Shown: positions 40,116 to 51,310, counted from the first letter of the stretch. The stretch is 64,000 bases of DNA from Halomonas faecis (GCF_010993975.1 NZ_JAACZO010000003.1:86106-150105); one strand, 5' to 3'. The notes: generated by a model from the sequence alone, not told the origin. Numbers and translations: made by a program.

Positions 40116-40589
40116 ATGCTGTCGAGCCGTCCCTATCTCGCCAGGGGCCTCTATGAGTGGCTGCTGGATAATGAGCAAACGCCTTATGTCGTGGTGGATG
40201 CCGAGCAGTCGGGCGTCAAGGTGCCCCGTCAGTTCGTGCAGAACGGCCAGATCGTGCTGAACGTGGGGCCCACGGCGGTTCGGGATCTCGTCATCGACAA
40301 TGCCTGCCTCTCCTTCCATGCCAGTTTCGGGGGGCAGGCGATGCAGGTGGTGGTGCCGACGAGTGCCTTGGTGGCGATCTATGCCCGTGAGACAGGAGTG
40401 GGCATGGTATTCGGCCACGAGCCGGTGATGCCCCAGCCCGAAGCCGAACGGACCGAGGACGTGTCTGCACCGGAGACGGAGCGGCCGGTGCAGGCCGACG
40501 AGGATCGTGAGCGCGAATCGGAAAGCGGCCGCGCTGCTGATGACGAGTCGCCGTCCCGCGGACGTCCTTCGCTGAGGGTCGTCAAGTAG
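40116..40589 (+). CDS. sspB: ClpXP protease specificity-enhancing factor SspB
   Basis: SspB of 157 aa, the adaptor that delivers ssrA-tagged proteins to ClpXP. The folded domain (residues 1-105) has RPYLARGLYEWLLDNEQTPYVVV in pieces. An acidic, disordered linker (about 110-148) follows, then the C-terminal ClpX-binding motif RPSLRVVK. Linker plus tail is the expected architecture. It is followed by a strong terminator hairpin. Confidence 0.96.
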   Translation: MLSSRPYLARGLYEWLLDNEQTPYVVVDAEQSGVKVPRQFVQNGQIVLNVGPTAVRDLVIDNACLSFHASFGGQAMQVVVPTSALVAIYARETGVGMVFGHEPVMPQPEAERTEDVSAPETERPVQADEDRERESESGRAADDESPSRGRPSLRVVK

Positions 40590-40618
40590 CGCAATCCCCG
40601 TGCGGGGAAGAGGGAGTC

Positions 40619-40655
40619 ACAACGGCAGGCCGGGAGGCCTGCCGTTGTCGTTTAT
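40619..40655. terminator. Bidirectional terminator between sspB and dolP
   Basis: A 13-bp perfect stem (ACAACGGCAGGCC with its complement) and a 4-nt loop lie between two convergent genes, followed by TCGTTTAT on the plus strand. It probably ends transcripts from both sides. Confidence 0.8.
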
Positions 40656-40661
40656 CGACGT

Positions 40662-41240
40662 TCAGTCCAGGTAGTCGAAGACCTTGACGATACGTTGCAC
40701 GCCACCGACTTCGGAGACGGCATCGACGATGCGGTCGGCCTCGGCACGGGTGACGATCCCCATGATATAGACGCTGGCGTTCTCGGTGATGAAGCGCAGG
40801 CGGCTGGTATCGATGGTTTCATCGGCGGCCAGGGTCGTACGGATGCGGGTATTGAGCCAGGTGTCCGCCAGGCGCTGGCTGGCGGGAAGGTTGCCGGCAA
40901 TGGCCAGTTCATTGTGCACGTCGCGCACGTTGCGTACATCGCTGGCTATGTCGCTGGCCATTTGCCTGAGCTCTTCGCTGGGCACCTGGCCGGTGAGCAG
41001 CACCACTCCGTTGTAGGCATCGACGTTGATGCGCGCATCGTCCAGGCGCGAGTCGCTGCGACGCAGGTTGTGCGTGACCTTGGTTTCGATGCTTTCGTCC
41101 TCGACCTGCGTGCCCAGAGTGCGTGTGCCGTAGTTTTCCTCGATGGTGCCGGGATGAGTGACGCCCGTGATGGCCGTACAGCCGGTCAAGCCGAGCAGGG
41201 CGGTCAGGAGCAGAATCGGAATGAGACGATATCGGGTCAT
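40662..41240 (-). CDS. dolP: Outer-membrane BON-domain lipoprotein DolP
   Basis: DolP/YraP of 192 aa. A lipoprotein signal with lipobox LTGC (Cys at about residue 20) is followed by two BON domains (about residues 45-115 and 122-190), each with the GVVLLTGQV or ASVYIMGIV strand pattern. In E. coli DolP supports outer-membrane integrity at division sites and the BAM complex. It starts 4 nt after diaA; upstream frame extension is non-conserved. Confidence 0.93.
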   Translation of the reverse strand: MTRYRLIPILLLTALLGLTGCTAITGVTHPGTIEENYGTRTLGTQVEDESIETKVTHNLRRSDSRLDDARINVDAYNGVVLLTGQVPSEELRQMASDIASDVRNVRDVHNELAIAGNLPASQRLADTWLNTRIRTTLAADETIDTSRLRFITENASVYIMGIVTRAEADRIVDAVSEVGGVQRIVKVFDYLD

Positions 41241-41244
41241 GGGG

Positions 41245-42212
<968 letters not shown>

Positions 42213-42229
<17 letters not shown>

Positions 42230-44045
42230 CGCCACTCTCCGGAGCTACCAGTGGCTCGCTGCCGAGCGGGGTGCCTTCGAGGCGCTGGGCATCGTCGGTC
42301 AGGCCGCCGTCATTCAGAAAGTCGGTAACCAGCACGGGACGGGGCAGGCCGTTCTCGAAACGGGCCCATGGCAGGCGACGGTGAAGGCGACCGTCGTTTC
42401 CCACGCTCAGCGTGCCGGTCGCACCGAACAATTCGCTGTCGGGGAGCAGGCGGAACTGGGGTAGCCGTAATGCCAGCTCGTAGGCGTCCACACCCATGGC
42501 CAGCAGGCGGAACAGCGATGGGTCGGCATCTTCGCGCAGTTGACGGTAGCTGGCCTGGAAGGGCAGGGCTTCCTCGCCGCCGACCGCGGCATCGGGGATC
42601 TGCCAGGGGATGTCGATGAAGTTGACACCGTCGAGATCGTGGTCCAGCAAGGGTTGGGGACGCCCCTCATGGAGGTGCGAGGTGGCGTAGATGGGCAGCT
42701 CGGCGGCATCGTAGTAGTCGAGCGTGGGGGGAACCTGCCGAGCAAAGCTGGGAACGGCGAGCAGGAAAAGCATGTCGGGGTTGCCGCCCAGGGCGCGCCG
42801 AGTGCTTTCGGTGGCTGAACCGGACGGAGCGTAGGCGACACGGCTGGTGATGGTGCCGTCGTTGCGTTGCCATGTCGCTTCGAAGGCCTGGCCTACCCGA
42901 CGTCCCCAGTCGTTATCGGGAATCAACATGGCAGCACGGCGGTGGCCGTCCTCACGGGCACGGCGTGCGACCTGGCGCGCCTCGTCCTCGGCCGAAAGGC
43001 CGTACTGGTAGAGCTGATCAGCCCGGTTGCGGTCGTTTTCGCCATAGTTGAGGGCCAGGGTCGGCAGTGGTACGCGATCGCGTTCCTCGAGCCGAGAGAC
43101 CTGCTCTTTGTCCAGAGGACCGATGGCCACCTGTGCTCCGGCATCGCGCGCCTCGGCGTAGAGGAGCTCTAGGTCGCCCAGGCTCGAGTCGAAAAAGCTC
43201 ATGCGCAGCCCTCCGTTACGCTCCACGGCGTTGAGGTGGTGGGTGCGAAGCCCCTCGCGGATTGCCTCGGCGACGCTGGCCAGCGGGCCCGACTCGGGTA
43301 GAAAGACGGCAACGTGGCGGATCTCCCGGCCGCGCAGTTCGCGCAGGGCCAGCAGGTCGCTGGGGATTTCACGGCCAGCGGGATGGCGCGGGTTGCGGTC
43401 GCGCCAAGCGTCGATCTGCGAGAATAGACGTTCGATGTCACTGCCGGCATCGCGGGTCAACCGTGCCAGTTCGATCCAGCCCTCGGTGAGTCGTTCGGCG
43501 CCATCTGCCAGTGCGGCCAATTGCTGACCGTCGAGGCGTGACAGTGAATGCCAGATGCCTTCGTTGAGCGCGGTAGCGTCGGTGTCGCGCTGTACGGCGA
43601 GGAGAGCCTGGGCTGCAGCCAGGTGTTCGCCGATCTCGGCCAGGGCGCGCCCGCGGCGTTCGCGCAGGGTGTTCGCCGCCTCCCGGTCGATGTCGCGCGC
43701 GTCGATGTCCTGGGTGGCGCGGAGCACGGCTGTGGTGTCTTCTGCCTCGCTGCCGAGTCGTGACAGCAGCAGTCCCCAGCGCTGGTAGTCGGCGTCGTCG
43801 AGTGCCGCGTCGTCGAGCTCCAAGGCGACCTCGAGCGCCTGGGTGCGCTGATCCTGCTGTGCTAGGATGTCGGCCGCTTCAAGGCGGCTGACGGCCGCCT
43901 GCTCGCCTTCTTGCTGGCTGGCCTGCTCGAGCAGCGCTTGCGGATCGTCGGGGAGCCGCTCGGTCGGTCCTGGCTGATACGCACAGCCGCCGATCAGCAG
44001 AGCGAGCAGTACGGTGGCCAGCAGGCCGCGAAGCGTCTTGTCCAT
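42213..44045 (-). CDS. lpoA: Penicillin-binding protein activator LpoA
   Basis: LpoA of 610 aa, an outer-membrane lipoprotein that reaches through the peptidoglycan to activate PBP1a. The lipobox is LIGGC with Cys at about residue 21. An N-terminal TPR-like helical domain (about 30-240) is followed by a periplasmic-binding-protein-like LppC domain (about 255-590; VAVFLPESGPLASVAEAIREG in pieces, AAMLIPDNDWGRRVGQAF). It is divergent from rsmI with only 38 nt between. Confidence 0.95.
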
Positions 44046-44083
44046 GATAACGTGTCCCTTGTCGTCGCTTGCCGGGAGCCCTC

Positions 44084-44947
44084 ATGTCGGATTCGAGCTC
44101 TGGATCATTGTACGTGGTCGCCACACCGATTGGGAATCTGGACGATCTGACGCCGCGGGCGGCACGCGTCCTGTCCGAGGTCGCCCTCGTGGCGGCCGAG
44201 GACACACGGCACAGCGCTCGTCTGCTGCGCCACCTGGGACTTCACCGTCCGCTGCTGTCGCTGCACGAGCACAACGAGGCGGCGCGGGTCGCGCAGCTCG
44301 ATGCACGGTTGGCGGAAGGCGAGGATATTGCCCTGATCAGCGATGCTGGTACGCCGCTGATCAGCGATCCCGGCTTCGTGCTGGTTCGGGAATTGCGGGC
44401 GAGGGGGCGGAGGGTGATACCCATACCCGGCGCCTGCGCCCTGGTGGCAGCGCTTTCGGCGGCTGGCTTACCCACCGACCGCTTCCTCTTCGAAGGCTTC
44501 CTGCCGGCGCGAAGTGCGGCACGCCGGACACGACTGGAAGCGCTGGCGGAGCGTGAGGAAACCCTGGTGTTCTACGAGTCGCCGCACCGGATTCGGGATA
44601 CCCTGGCGGATATCGGCGTCGTGCTGGGCCAGCGACACCTAGTGCTGGCCCGTGAACTGACCAAGGCGTACGAGACATTCCTCGAGGGCAGCGCTGGGGC
44701 CTTGACGACGCGTATGGAGCAGGACCCCAACCAGGCCCGCGGGGAATTCGTGGTCATGCTGGCCGGTGCCGAGTCGCGTCAGGTTGCGGCGACGGTGATC
44801 GAAGGGGAGGCGTTGCTGGGGGCGTTGCTGGACGAAGGCATGGGCGTCAAGCAGGCCGCCGGCGTGGCGGCTCGGTTGCTGGGTGGGGCCAGGAAGGTCT
44901 GGTATGCCCGGGCTCAGGCGCTCAAGGAGGCGCGGCAAAGTCATTGA
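44084..44947 (+). CDS. rsmI: 16S rRNA (cytidine-1402-2'-O)-methyltransferase RsmI
   Basis: RsmI/YraL of 287 aa, a tetrapyrrole-methylase-fold enzyme that 2'-O-methylates C1402 of 16S rRNA; its partner RsmH, encoded 0.5 kb downstream, methylates N4 of the same base. Motifs are LYVVATPIGNLDDLTPRA, AEDTRHSARLL, LISDAGTPLISDPGF and IPGACALVAALSAAGLPTDRF (overlapping segments). GGGAG lies 6 nt before the ATG. The rnpB -35 element overlaps its stop codon. Confidence 0.96.
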   Translation: MSDSSSGSLYVVATPIGNLDDLTPRAARVLSEVALVAAEDTRHSARLLRHLGLHRPLLSLHEHNEAARVAQLDARLAEGEDIALISDAGTPLISDPGFVLVRELRARGRRVIPIPGACALVAALSAAGLPTDRFLFEGFLPARSAARRTRLEALAEREETLVFYESPHRIRDTLADIGVVLGQRHLVLARELTKAYETFLEGSAGALTTRMEQDPNQARGEFVVMLAGAESRQVAATVIEGEALLGALLDEGMGVKQAAGVAARLLGGARKVWYARAQALKEARQSH

Positions 44948-44972
44948 GAGGGTTACCTGGCGCTGGTATTCT
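44944..44972 (+). promoter_or_regulatory. Promoter of rnpB
   Basis: A -35 TTGAGA (44944-44949, overlapping the rsmI stop), an exact 17-nt spacer and a -10 TATTCT (44967-44972) place transcription start about 8 nt downstream at 44980, exactly where the P1 helix of RNase P RNA begins. Confidence 0.75.
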
Positions 44973-44979
44973 TGCGCTC

Positions 44980-45346
<367 letters not shown>

Positions 45347-45356
45347 GTTTTACTGG

Positions 45357-45373
45357 TTGGCACGACGGTTGCG
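45357..45373 (+). promoter_or_regulatory. Sigma-54 (-24/-12) type site upstream of rsmH and the dcw cluster
   Basis: The sequence TTGGCACG-ACGG-TTGCG matches TGGCACG-N4-TTGC exactly, with GG (45359-45360) and GC (45371-45372) separated by 10 nt; only the final W position deviates. The predicted start near 45384 lies about 22 nt before the rsmH ATG. The match is seen directly; use by RpoN is inferred. The -12 half overlaps the inverted repeat at 45362-45381. Confidence 0.6.
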
Positions 45374-45381
45374 GCCGTCGT
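45362..45381. other. Inverted repeat between rnpB and rsmH
   Basis: ACGACGG and CCGTCGT form a perfect 7-bp stem with a 6-nt loop, 15 nt after the rnpB 3' end. No T-run follows. It could be an attenuator or terminator for rnpB, or part of an operator on the overlapping -24/-12 site. Confidence 0.4.
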
Positions 45382-45405
45382 CCGCCTCACAATACCGAGA
45401 AGCGC

Positions 45406-46362
45406 ATGTCGTCATCCGCCCCCGAATCGCCCTCCCGCGGCTTTCGCCATGCCAGCGTCCTGCTCGACGGAGCGGTCGATACCCTGGTTCACGACCCGGA
45501 AGGCGTCTATCTGGACGGTACCTTCGGTCGCGGCGGTCACAGTCGGGCCATCCTTGCGCGGTTGGCGCCGACGGGGCGGTTGCTGGCCATCGATCGCGAC
45601 CCTCAGGCCGTGGCCGAGGCGGGAGGTATCGACGATCCGCGCTTCACCATCGAGAAGGGGGAGTTCGCCAGGCTCGACGAGATTGCTGCAGCCCATGGGG
45701 TGCAGGGTCGCCTGGCCGGCGTGCTGCTCGATGTGGGCGTCTCCTCGCCTCAACTGGACGACCCCGAGCGCGGATTCAGCTTCCTGCGCGATGGGCCCCT
45801 CGACATGCGCATGGACCCCACGCGCGGAAAGAGTGCTGCCGACTTTCTGGCCGATGCCGACGAAGCCGAACTGGTTCGGGTCTTCAAGGAGTATGGCGAG
45901 GAACGTTTTGCGCGTCGGCTGGCACGAGCCATCGTGAGCCGGCGTGTCGAGAGCCCCTTCGAGCGGACGGCGGACCTCGCCGAGGTGGTCAAGGCCGCGC
46001 ATCCCGCCTGGGAGAAAGGCAAGCATCCCGCGACGCGCGTCTTTCAGGCGTTGCGTATCCACGTCAATGGCGAACTCGAGCAGCTCGATGCGGCGTTGGC
46101 TGCCGCCCTGGAAGCCCTGGCGCCGGGTGGGCATCTCGTGGTGATCAGTTTCCATTCTCTGGAGGACCGCCGCGTCAAGCGCTTCATCCGCGAGCACGTG
46201 CGAGGCGATAGCCACTTGCCGCGTGATGTGCCCATTCGCGACGCGCAGCTCGAGAGGAGGTTGGTCTCGCTGGGCAAGGCTCAGCGGCCATCACCGGCAG
46301 AGGTCGACGCCAACCCTCGCGCGCGCAGCGCAGTCATGCGCGCGGCTCGCAAGCTGGCCTGA
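45406..46362 (+). CDS. rsmH: 16S rRNA (cytosine-1402-N4)-methyltransferase RsmH
   Basis: RsmH/MraW of 318 aa, SAM-dependent N4-methylation of C1402 in 16S r[19 protein letters not shown], the SAM loop [37 protein letters not shown] in pieces and [16 protein letters not shown] are diagnostic. It is the first protein gene of the dcw cluster here; the mraZ regulator gene that usually precedes it is missing. It is 6 nt from ftsL. Confidence 0.97.
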   Translation: MSSSAPESPSRGFRHASVLLDGAVDTLVHDPEGVYLDGTFGRGGHSRAILARLAPTGRLLAIDRDPQAVAEAGGIDDPRFTIEKGEFARLDEIAAAHGVQGRLAGVLLDVGVSSPQLDDPERGFSFLRDGPLDMRMDPTRGKSAADFLADADEAELVRVFKEYGEERFARRLARAIVSRRVESPFERTADLAEVVKAAHPAWEKGKHPATRVFQALRIHVNGELEQLDAALAAALEALAPGGHLVVISFHSLEDRRVKRFIREHVRGDSHLPRDVPIRDAQLERRLVSLGKAQRPSPAEVDANPRARSAVMRAARKLA

Positions 46363-46368
46363 GGGATC

Positions 46369-46698
46369 ATGAGCGTAGCATCGCAGCATTCCGGTTCGTC
46401 GCGCTTCGGTTGGCCCTTGGGCCGGCTTGGCGGCGTGCGCTTGGTACTGGTGGTGTTGCTGGTGATGGCGTGCCTGGCTTCGGCCATGGCGTCGATCGCC
46501 GTCAGTCACCAGACCCGGGAGCAGTACGCCCGCTTGCAGCAACTCGAGCGCGAACGCGATCAGTTGCAGACCGAATGGGGTCGCCTGCTGCTCGAGGAAA
46601 GCACTTGGTCGTCGCCAGCGCGCATCGAGCGTCTGGCCGTGGAACGGCTCGACATGCGTCTGCCCGATGTCACCGACGTTGAGGTGATTCGCCCATGA
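46369..46698 (+). CDS. ftsL: Cell division protein FtsL
   Basis: FtsL of 109 aa, a bitopic divisome protein that forms FtsQBL. A short cytoplasmic N-terminus, a transmembrane helix (about residues 26-46, VVLLVMACLASAMASIAVS) and a periplasmic leucine-zipper-like coil (EQYARLQQLERERDQLQTEW) are seen. Sequence conservation is low; position between rsmH and ftsI plus topology makes the call. It overlaps ftsI by 4 nt. Confidence 0.93.
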   Translation: MSVASQHSGSSRFGWPLGRLGGVRLVLVVLLVMACLASAMASIAVSHQTREQYARLQQLERERDQLQTEWGRLLLEESTWSSPARIERLAVERLDMRLPDVTDVEVIRP

Positions 46699-48407
46699 GC
46701 GCCTCTTCGAGACAGGGAGGCACGCCGCGCCATCGCCCTGTGTCGCCCCCCATGGGGCGGGCGCGATACGTTCTGGTGCTGGTGTTGGTCGCCCTCGGCA
46801 TGTTGCTGCTGGGCGCGCGTATCGTGACGCTCCACGTCTTCGATCAGCCCTTCCTCCAGGGGCAGGGCAATGCGCGGATTCTGCGCACCGAACCGTTGTC
46901 CGCTCATCGCGGCATGATCACCGACCGGCATGGTGAGCCACTGGCCATTTCCACGCCGGTGGTGACGCTGTGGGCCAACCCTCAGGAAATCGCCGACGAT
47001 CGCATCCAGCGTCTGATGCTCGCTCAGGCGCTCGGCATGAGCCTGGACGAACTCGATGGTCGTCTGGAGCGCTATGCGGATCGAGAGTTCATGTATTTGC
47101 GGCGTCAACTGACACCCGAGGCCGCTCAGCGGGTACTCGATCTGCGCGTGGCGGGCGTCTATGCCCAGCATGAGTACAAGCGCTACTACCCGGCAGGAGA
47201 GGTGACGGCACAGCTGGTCGGTGTCACCAACGTCGACGATCGCGGTCAGGAGGGACTCGAGCTCGCCTATCAGCCCCACTTGGCTGGCACTCCCGGGAAG
47301 CGGCGCGTGATCAAGGACCGTCGTGGCCAACTGGTGCGTGACCTCGAAGTGCTGCGCGAAGCCGAGCCCGGCGGCGAGCTGACGCTGTCCATCGATCAAC
47401 GGCTGCAATACGTGGCCTATCGCGAGCTCAAGAAGGCGGTTGCGGCGCACGAGGCAGACGGTGGCATCGTGGTGATGCTCGATGCGCGCACCGGCGAAGT
47501 GCTGGCCATGGCCAACCAGCCTTCTTACAACCCCAACAACCGGGCCGGGCTCGATCCGCAAGGTCTGCGCAACCAGGCGATCGTCGACGTGTTCGAGCCG
47601 GGTTCGGTGGTCAAGCCGCTGGCCATGGCGGCCATCCTCGAGAGCGGGGAGTTCTCTCTCGACACCGTCATCGACACGACCCCAGGATGGATGCGCATCG
47701 ACCAGTTCACCATTCGCGACATTCGCAACTATGGCGAACTGGATCTGGCCGGTATCCTCGAGAAGTCATCGAACATCGGGATGTCCAAGCTCACTCTGGA
47801 ACTCGACGAACCACGGGTGCCCGAACTCTATCGCAGCCTGGGCTTCGGCCAGAGTCCCGAAACCGGATTTCCCGGCGAAGCGGTGGGGAACCTCCCGGCG
47901 CCGGTGCGCTGGTCACACAGCCAGTGGGCGGCGCTTTCCTACGGGTATGGCCTGTCGGTTTCGGCATTGCAGCTGGCCAGCGCCTATACTGCGCTGGCCA
48001 ACGGTGGGGTGCGCATGTCGCCGTCGCTGCTCAAGCGCGCTCAGCCAGCGAGCGGCGTCGAGGCCATCGAGCCGGAGGTGGCCCACGAGTTGTTGCGCAT
48101 CATGGAAGCTTCCGTGCAGCCCGGCACCGGTGGTCGACGGGCCGCCGTGCCGGGCTACCGGGTGGCCGGCAAGACCGGAACGGTGCGCAAATCCTCGGCG
48201 GGAGGCTACGAAAAGGATGCTTATCGTAGCCTGTTCGCTGGCATCGCACCGGTTTCCGACCCGCGCATCGTTACCGTGGTGATGATCGATCGCCCGCGCG
48301 GCGGCGACTATTTCGGGGGCGCCGTGGCCGCCCCGGTTTTCTCACGCGTGGCCGGCAGTGCCTTGCGCTTGCTCGATGTGCCGCCCGACCAGCGTGAGCG
48401 TCAATGA
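46695..48407 (+). CDS. ftsI: Peptidoglycan transpeptidase FtsI (PBP3)
   Basis: FtsI of 570 aa, the septal class B transpeptidase. One N-terminal transmembrane helix (about residues 27-45), a pedestal domain (from HRGMITDRHGEPLAIS) and the transpeptidase domain follow. The active-site serine is in EPGSVVKP at residue 304, the SxN motif in EKSSNIGMSK, and the KTG motif in VAGKTGTVRKS. It is the target of aztreonam-type beta-lactams in relatives. It is coupled to ftsL and 22 nt from murE. Confidence 0.97.
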   Translation: MSASSRQGGTPRHRPVSPPMGRARYVLVLVLVALGMLLLGARIVTLHVFDQPFLQGQGNARILRTEPLSAHRGMITDRHGEPLAISTPVVTLWANPQEIADDRIQRLMLAQALGMSLDELDGRLERYADREFMYLRRQLTPEAAQRVLDLRVAGVYAQHEYKRYYPAGEVTAQLVGVTNVDDRGQEGLELAYQPHLAGTPGKRRVIKDRRGQLVRDLEVLREAEPGGELTLSIDQRLQYVAYRELKKAVAAHEADGGIVVMLDARTGEVLAMANQPSYNPNNRAGLDPQGLRNQAIVDVFEPGSVVKPLAMAAILESGEFSLDTVIDTTPGWMRIDQFTIRDIRNYGELDLAGILEKSSNIGMSKLTLELDEPRVPELYRSLGFGQSPETGFPGEAVGNLPAPVRWSHSQWAALSYGYGLSVSALQLASAYTALANGGVRMSPSLLKRAQPASGVEAIEPEVAHELLRIMEASVQPGTGGRRAAVPGYRVAGKTGTVRKSSAGGYEKDAYRSLFAGIAPVSDPRIVTVVMIDRPRGGDYFGGAVAAPVFSRVAGSALRLLDVPPDQRERQ

Positions 48408-48429
48408 CCAGCGTACCGGAGAAGTGTCC

Positions 48430-49938
48430 ATGCACGTGACAGCAGCCCGTTTTCAGGCGGCACTGCGCCGCTGTTGGCCCGATCTGGTAGCGGATGACGC
48501 CCCGTTGCCGGCTCGCCTGCGTGTGGTTGAGGACAGTCGCCACGTGGAACCGGGCGATGTCTTCGTGGCGGTTCCCGGTGAGACAGTCGATGGCCGGGAT
48601 TTCGTCGAGGCGGCCCTGTCGGCCGGTGCCGAACGGGTGCTTTATCATCTGGGGCGGGACGAAAGGCTGCCCGAGGCGCTGGCCGATTGGCGCGTGGTGC
48701 CTTTGCCCTTTCTGCGCCAACGGCTGGGCGAACTGGGACAAGCGCTCTATGCCGTGCCCGATTCGCTCGAGCTGATCGGCGTCACCGGTACCAATGGCAA
48801 GAGCTCGGTGACCCACTTCATCGCCGAGCTGAGCCGGCAGTTGGGTTGCGAGGCCGGAGTGGTGGGTACCCTGGGGTACGGACGGCCGGGCGCCTTGACA
48901 GAAGGGCGGCTGACCACTCCTGGGCCTTTGGGACTGCAAGCGGCACTGGGCGAAATGGCCGCTGACGGCATGGCGCGGGTGGCCATGGAGGTGTCTTCGC
49001 ACGCTCTGGAACAGGGGCGTTTGGAGGGCTGCCGGGTTTCGGCGGCGATATTCACCAACCTGAGCCGTGACCATCTCGACTACCACGGCAGCATGGCCGC
49101 CTACGCCGCGGCCAAGGCCCGTCTATTTCGCCGGCCGGAGCTTGCTCTGGCCGTGGTCAATGCCGACGACCGGCTGGCACGGCTGATGCTGGCCGGCGTG
49201 GCCGACGGAGTACGGGTGCTGGCCGTCGGCAGCGACCCGGCGGCCACGTTACGAGTGCTCGACTGGCAGGCCTCGCCGGAGGGTCAACTGGCGCTGGTCG
49301 CAACGCCGGAAGGGGAGTTTCCCCTGGCGCTTCCGCTGCTGGGCCGCTTCACTCTCGACAACCTGCTGCTGGCCATGGCCACGCTGTATGGCCTGGGTGC
49401 ACCGCTGGAAGCGCTGTTCGAGTCGGCCGCGCGCATTTCGCCGGTGCCGGGGCGTCTACAGCCGCTGATTCGTCGCGGTTGCCCCCGGGTCATCGTTGAC
49501 TATGCGCACACGCCGGATGCGCTGGAGAATGCCCTGGCGGCGTTGCGTGCCCACCTCCCCGGACCGGGTCGGCTGTGGTGTCTGTTCGGCTGCGGGGGGG
49601 GGCGCGACAGCGGCAAGCGATCGTTGATGGCTGCCGTCGCCGAGCGCCATGCCGACCGGCTGGTCGTTACCGATGACAACCCTCGCGGCGAGGAACCGGC
49701 AGCGATCCGCGAGCAGGTCATGGCCGGTCTCTCGTCGGCGGGGCGCCAGCGAGCCTGGAACCGGGAGGGGCGTGCTGCGGCCATTGCCTGGGTGCTGGCC
49801 GAGACAGGGCCCGACGACGTGGTGCTGGTGGCCGGCAAAGGGCACGAAACCTACCAGGAAATCGGCGGTGTTCGCCATCCGTTCAGCGACGTGGAAGCGG
49901 TGACGCTGGCGCTGGAGTGGCGGGAGGCCATGGCATGA
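48430..49938 (+). CDS. murE: UDP-MurNAc-tripeptide synthetase MurE
   Basis: MurE of 502 aa, adding meso-diaminopimelate to UDP-MurNAc-L-Ala-D-Glu. The ATP loop is GVTGTNGKSSVTHF, the Mur central domain has MEVSSHALEQGR, and the DNPR motif (TDDNPRGEEP) indicates meso-DAP rather than lysine. I used the ATG with GGAG 8 nt upstream, not a TTG inside ftsI. It overlaps murF by 4 nt. Confidence 0.97.
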   Translation: MHVTAARFQAALRRCWPDLVADDAPLPARLRVVEDSRHVEPGDVFVAVPGETVDGRDFVEAALSAGAERVLYHLGRDERLPEALADWRVVPLPFLRQRLGELGQALYAVPDSLELIGVTGTNGKSSVTHFIAELSRQLGCEAGVVGTLGYGRPGALTEGRLTTPGPLGLQAALGEMAADGMARVAMEVSSHALEQGRLEGCRVSAAIFTNLSRDHLDYHGSMAAYAAAKARLFRRPELALAVVNADDRLARLMLAGVADGVRVLAVGSDPAATLRVLDWQASPEGQLALVATPEGEFPLALPLLGRFTLDNLLLAMATLYGLGAPLEALFESAARISPVPGRLQPLIRRGCPRVIVDYAHTPDALENALAALRAHLPGPGRLWCLFGCGGGRDSGKRSLMAAVAERHADRLVVTDDNPRGEEPAAIREQVMAGLSSAGRQRAWNREGRAAAIAWVLAETGPDDVVLVAGKGHETYQEIGGVRHPFSDVEAVTLALEWREAMA

Positions 49939-51296
49939 GCCGATGCGGTCTCGACACTCTGTGCGCAGTGGCTGCTGAACTGGGCGTGCCGCCACTCGAT
50001 GAGGACATGCCACTTGCGGGTATCGTCACCGACAGTCGCCAGCTCGTTGCGGGTGCGCTCTTCGTGGCGCTGCGTGGCGAGCGCTTCGATGCCCACGACT
50101 TCATTGCCCAGGCTCGTAAGGCTGGTGCCGCAGCGGCACTGGTGGAGCGTCCCCTGGACGACCCGCTGCCGCAGCTTCGGGTGCCGGATACCCGCCTCGC
50201 TCTCGGGTTGCTGGGGCGGGCTCGGCGGCGCGCCTGGGGAAGACCCCTGCTAGCCGTCACCGGCAACAGCGGCAAGACCAGCGTCAAGGAGCTGCTCAAG
50301 GGCGTTTTGAGTGCCGAGGGGATGACACTCGCGACGCATGCCAATCTCAACAATGACATTGGCGTACCGCTGACCCTGTTGGGGCTGACGCCGCATCACC
50401 GTCATGCGGTACTCGAACTGGGCGCGAACCACCTGGGGGAAATCGCCTGGACGGCGGCGCTGGCCGAGCCGCAGGTGGCGGTCATCACCAACGTTACCGG
50501 TGCTCACGTCGGTGAGTTCGGCGGGATGGGACGGATCGCCCAGGCCAAGGCGGAAATTCTCTCCGGCCTGCCGGCCGACGGCGTGGCGGTGATCAATCGC
50601 GACGACAGCTACTTTCCGCTGTGGTCGCGGCTGGCGTCACCCCGCGAGGTGCTCGACTTCGGCTTCAGCGAGACCGCGCGGGTGCGTGCCACTGAGCTGG
50701 CCTGCGATGCGTCGGGACGCTATGCTTTCACGCTTGTCGTGGATGGCCTTGCGGTGGGGCGCGTGCAATTGGCCCTGCTGGGGCGCCACAGCGTGGCCAA
50801 TGCCCTGGCGGCGGCGGCGGCGGCGTTGGCGCTTGGTCTCTCGGCCGAGTGCGTCGTCGCGGGGCTGGCGGAGGCCACGCCGATGGCGGGGCGTCTTGCC
50901 GTGGTGGACGGCATTCGCGGTACGCGCGTGCTGGACGACACTTACAACGCCAATCCTGGCGCGGTCAAGGCGGCGCTGGCACTGCTGGCCGAGTTGCCGG
51001 GGCCGCGCTGGTGCCTGCTGGGCGCCATGGGCGAATTGGGTGCAGAGGCCGATCGTCTGCATGCCGAGGTCGGGCACTATGCAAGGGAACGGGGAATCGA
51101 CATGCTCGGTACCTGCGGGGCGCAAGCGCGGCCTGCCTGTGACGCCTTCGGGGAAGGCGGGTACCATTTCAATGACCGCGAGGCGCTGACGCGCCACGTC
51201 CTGGACCACCTGCCTCCTGGCGCCAGCGTGCTGGTCAAGGGATCGCGCAGTGTCGGCATGGAAGAGGTCGTGGCCGCACTGCGCGCCGATGCATGA
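49935..51296 (+). CDS. murF: UDP-MurNAc-tripeptide:D-Ala-D-Ala ligase MurF
   Basis: MurF of 453 aa, adding D-Ala-D-Ala to complete the UDP-MurNAc-pentapeptide. The ATP loop is LAVTGNSGKTSVKELL. NLNNDIGVPLTLL, ELGANHLGEIAWT and LDDTYNANPGAVKAAL are typical of MurF. I chose the ATG overlapping the murE stop (ATGA) with GGGAGG 7 nt upstream. It is followed by mraY after 14 nt. Confidence 0.97.
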   Translation: MSRCGLDTLCAVAAELGVPPLDEDMPLAGIVTDSRQLVAGALFVALRGERFDAHDFIAQARKAGAAAALVERPLDDPLPQLRVPDTRLALGLLGRARRRAWGRPLLAVTGNSGKTSVKELLKGVLSAEGMTLATHANLNNDIGVPLTLLGLTPHHRHAVLELGANHLGEIAWTAALAEPQVAVITNVTGAHVGEFGGMGRIAQAKAEILSGLPADGVAVINRDDSYFPLWSRLASPREVLDFGFSETARVRATELACDASGRYAFTLVVDGLAVGRVQLALLGRHSVANALAAAAAALALGLSAECVVAGLAEATPMAGRLAVVDGIRGTRVLDDTYNANPGAVKAALALLAELPGPRWCLLGAMGELGAEADRLHAEVGHYARERGIDMLGTCGAQARPACDAFGEGGYHFNDREALTRHVLDHLPPGASVLVKGSRSVGMEEVVAALRADA

Positions 51297-51310
51297 GGTG
51301 AGCGCAATAC

